A stretch of 8,496 bases of DNA from NCBI GenBank assembly GCA_903906615.1, contig CAIVKT010000268.1, forward strand, positions 1-8,496, given 5' to 3'. The notes under the pieces are model-generated. The model made no database searches. It had not been told where the DNA came from and worked only from the letters and a program-made list of their open reading frames with translations. This DNA is from an uncultured Bacteroidota bacterium (lineage in GTDB: Bacteria > Bacteroidota > Bacteroidia > Chitinophagales > Chitinophagaceae). Both the position numbers and the translations under genes were made by a program. Positions within the stretch are counted from its first letter, which is position 1; each line of letters begins with the position of its first letter. Below, in pieces: positions 6,151 to 8,496 of this stretch.

Positions 6151-8496
6151 ATGTATTCATTTAACGCCTTAAAGCGTGGCGCAGTGTTTTGCGCGGCTCT
6201 TTTACTATCAGTGCAGGGTATCGCTACGGCACAAGACCTTAACGCCAAACTGCCTACCGACCCCGATGTAGTGACAGGAGTATTGCCCAACGGGCTTACC
6301 TATTATATACGCTCCAACCACAAGCCGGAGAAAAAAGTGGAGTTGCGCATGGTGGTGAAGGCAGGATCTATACTGGAGAACGAAGACCAGCAGGGCCTTG
6401 CGCACTTCATGGAGCATATGAACTTCAACGGCACTAAAAATTTCCAGAAGAATGACCTCGTGGGCTACTTGCAATCCATAGGCGTGCAGTTCGGTGCCGA
6501 TCTGAATGCCTATACGGCCTTCGACCAAACGGTATATATATTGCCCATACCTACGGATAAGCCCGGCAACCTCGAGAAAGGGTTCCAGATCATTGAGGAC
6601 TGGGCGCACAATGCCTTGCTCACCGATAAAGATATAGACGAAGAGCGTGGTGTGGTGCTGGAAGAAAGCCGCCTGGGCAAGGGCGCCGACGACCGCATGA
6701 TGAAGAAATACTTCCCCAAGCTGGCAGAAGGCACCTTGTATGCACAGCGCCTGCCTATAGGTAAGGACGATATACTGAAAACATTTAAGTACAATACCAT
6801 TCGCAGTTATTATAAAGACTGGTACAGGCCCGACCTGCAGGCTGTGGTAGTAGTAGGCGATATAGATGTGGCTACTGCCAAGAAGATGATCATGGAGCAT
6901 TTTGCAGGCTTAAAGAACCCTGCCAATGAGCGCGAGCGCAAGTATGTGGAAGTAACCCCGAGAAAAGCGCCCGATGCCATGGTGGTAACTGATAAGGAAG
7001 CCACTAACTCTGTGCTGATGATCACCTTCCCTTACGAAAAGAAGAGAGAGGAAACTACCCTCGGCGACTACCGCAGGGATATGGTGAAGGAGTTGGTGGA
7101 CCAGATGATCAACCGCAGGCTCAGTGAACTGGCGCAGGGAGCTACACCACCGTTCCCGTATGCAGGGGTAGGCGAAGATGGCCTGGTACATGGCTATGAA
7201 GCCGTGACCGCGGTGGCCTTATTTGGCAATGATGGCCCGGAAAAAGCGCTTATGGCACTTACCGGTGAGTTGGTGAGGGCGAAAGAATTTGGCTTCACAG
7301 AAAGCGAGCTGGAACTGGCTAAAAAGCAAGCTGCTGCTGGCATGGAGAAAAATTACAACGAACGTACTACTACAGAAAGCGGTACTTATGTAGAGGAATA
7401 TATCCGTGCATTCTTAGACAAAGAAGCTTTCCCCGGCCTGGCCAATGAAAATAAATATTACCAGGAATTGCTGCCCGGCATCAAGCTCAGCGATGTGAAC
7501 GAGCAGGCGAAGAGGGTGCTTTCCAACCCCAATACCTTCTCGCTCATAACAGCACCTGAAAAAGCCGATGTAAAGCTGCCTACAGACAAAGAACTGCTGG
7601 CTATGACCGAAAAAGGCTTTAAGCAGGAGATCAGGCAGGAAGTGGAAAAGGCAGTAGCCTCATCGCTGATGGCTACTAAGCCTATGCCGGGCAAGGTAGT
7701 ATCTTCTAAAAAAGAAGATGGCCTGGATGCTACTACTTATACTCTTAGCAATGGTATAGTGGTGACGATCAAAACCACTGATTTTAAGAGCGATGAGATA
7801 TTGCTGAAAGGCATCAGGCAGGGCGGCTCTAATAACTACGGTGTAGCCGACAGGGATAATGTGCATTTTGCCACAGATGTGGTAGATGCCATGGGTATTG
7901 CAAACTTCTCGCCATCTGATTTTGAAAAGGTAATGGCCGGTAAAAAAGTGGAGTTGTCTGAAAGTATAGGCGATATCAATGATGAACTTACCGGTAATAG
8001 CACAGTAAAGGATTTTGAAACACTGATGCAGGTGACCTACCTGCAAATAACACAGCCACGCAAAGACGAAGCGCTGTTCAACGCGTTTAAAGACAAGCAA
8101 AAGACTATGCTTGCCTTTATGTCATCTAATCCGCAGGCTGCATTTTTTGATACTACTGTAAAGGTGTTGTATAATAACAACCCACTGGCCAGGATGGTAA
8201 TACCCAAGCCTGCTGATTTTGATGCCATCAACCTGGACAGGGCCCTGCAAATATATAACGATGAGATCGGTACCCCTGACGGCTACCATTTTTATATAGT
8301 GGGTAATATCACTCCTGATGTGGCTATACCTATGATAGAAACTTACCTCGGTAGTATACCCGCAAAAGGTAAACCTGCCGCGTTTAAAGATAATGGTGTA
8401 CGCCCTGTAAAAGGCGTTAAAGAAATAAAGGTGAAGAAAGGTAAAGAACAGAAGAGCCTCATTCTTTCCATTTACTCCGGTGAGATACCATACTCC
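6151..8496 (+). CDS. Secreted M16 (insulinase/pitrilysin) zinc peptidase, 3' end outside the window
   Basis: The frame is open from ATG 6151 to the window edge, giving 782 residues; Bacteroidota members usually run to about 930, so roughly the last sixth is missing. A Sec signal peptide (about 1-26, cut near ATA-QD) sends it to the periplasm. The first M16 unit has the inverted zinc motif HFMEH at 85-89 (His85, catalytic Glu88, His89) in GLAHFMEHMNFNGT. The third zinc ligand is in DEERGVVLEE, probably Glu172, with the accessory Glu165 seven residues earlier. The YRPDLQAVVVVGDID segment (225-239) closes the first domain. A second, non-catalytic M16 unit starts near 523 (GLDATTYTLSNGIVVTI) and lacks HxxEH, as normal for the two-unit family. 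It should degrade peptides in a closed two-lobed chamber; the substrate is unknown. It is divergent from glmM with 152 bp between starts. Confidence 0.95.
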   Translation, partial: MYSFNALKRGAVFCAALLLSVQGIATAQDLNAKLPTDPDVVTGVLPNGLTYYIRSNHKPEKKVELRMVVKAGSILENEDQQGLAHFMEHMNFNGTKNFQKNDLVGYLQSIGVQFGADLNAYTAFDQTVYILPIPTDKPGNLEKGFQIIEDWAHNALLTDKDIDEERGVVLEESRLGKGADDRMMKKYFPKLAEGTLYAQRLPIGKDDILKTFKYNTIRSYYKDWYRPDLQAVVVVGDIDVATAKKMIMEHFAGLKNPANERERKYVEVTPRKAPDAMVVTDKEATNSVLMITFPYEKKREETTLGDYRRDMVKELVDQMINRRLSELAQGATPPFPYAGVGEDGLVHGYEAVTAVALFGNDGPEKALMALTGELVRAKEFGFTESELELAKKQAAAGMEKNYNERTTTESGTYVEEYIRAFLDKEAFPGLANENKYYQELLPGIKLSDVNEQAKRVLSNPNTFSLITAPEKADVKLPTDKELLAMTEKGFKQEIRQEVEKAVASSLMATKPMPGKVVSSKKEDGLDATTYTLSNGIVVTIKTTDFKSDEILLKGIRQGGSNNYGVADRDNVHFATDVVDAMGIANFSPSDFEKVMAGKKVELSESIGDINDELTGNSTVKDFETLMQVTYLQITQPRKDEALFNAFKDKQKTMLAFMSSNPQAAFFDTTVKVLYNNNPLARMVIPKPADFDAINLDRALQIYNDEIGTPDGYHFYIVGNITPDVAIPMIETYLGSIPAKGKPAAFKDNGVRPVKGVKEIKVKKGKEQKSLILSIYSGEIPYS

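Noticed and set aside
6208..6900. 230-codon open frame on the minus strand inside the M16 gene
   Set aside because: It is antisense to a frame with clear M16 motifs (HFMEH, DEERGVVLEE), and its His/Tyr/Leu-rich product looks like the reverse reading of a coding gene.

Overview
The window reads as an ordinary chromosomal segment of a Bacteroidota bacterium, most likely of the Chitinophagales. That placement is inferred from several things: signal peptides ending in Ala-Gln, a DUF4402 secreted protein, the Bacteroidota-style phosphoglucosamine mutase (start MALIKSISGIRGT), a secreted M16 peptidase, start codons without a clear Shine-Dalgarno but with A-rich leaders, and promoter-like sites of the TTTG-N19-TAnnTTTG kind. 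Isoleucine ATA codons are common throughout. No mobile element, CRISPR array, rRNA or tRNA was found.

Layout. 1-329 (+) is the C-terminal end of an unidentified protein whose last ~100 residues look like a beta-rich, carbohydrate-binding-like domain. Only 18 bp away, 348-917 (-) is a small exported protein of unknown function, convergent with it. Upstream of that, on the same strand, 1013-2593 (-) encodes RNase Y, and a strong hairpin terminator (940-976) separates the two. A 224-bp divergent spacer holding an imperfect palindrome leads to 2818-3615 (+), a C40 (NlpC/P60) cell-wall peptidase with an N-terminal SH3-like domain. A 292-bp noncoding spacer rich in small repeats precedes 3908-4426 (+), a secreted DUF4402 protein with its own rho-independent terminator (4481-4508). 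A perfect 16+1+16 bp palindrome (4542-4574) then separates it from the convergent gene glmM (4607-5998, -). Divergent from glmM, 6151 to the window end (+) encodes a secreted M16 (insulinase/pitrilysin-like) zinc peptidase. Its first 782 residues are present and the 3' end lies outside the window.

How the genes relate. These are mostly single-gene units facing in alternating directions, not one operon. Several act on the envelope: GlmM makes a peptidoglycan/LPS precursor, the C40 protein probably cuts peptidoglycan stems, and the M16, DUF4402 and 190-codon proteins are exported. RNase Y is the membrane-anchored mRNA decay enzyme. I see no new multi-gene system. The most interesting material is noncoding: the two perfect palindromes, the duplicated ATTTTGGCAC box, and the G-free leader of the DUF4402 gene.
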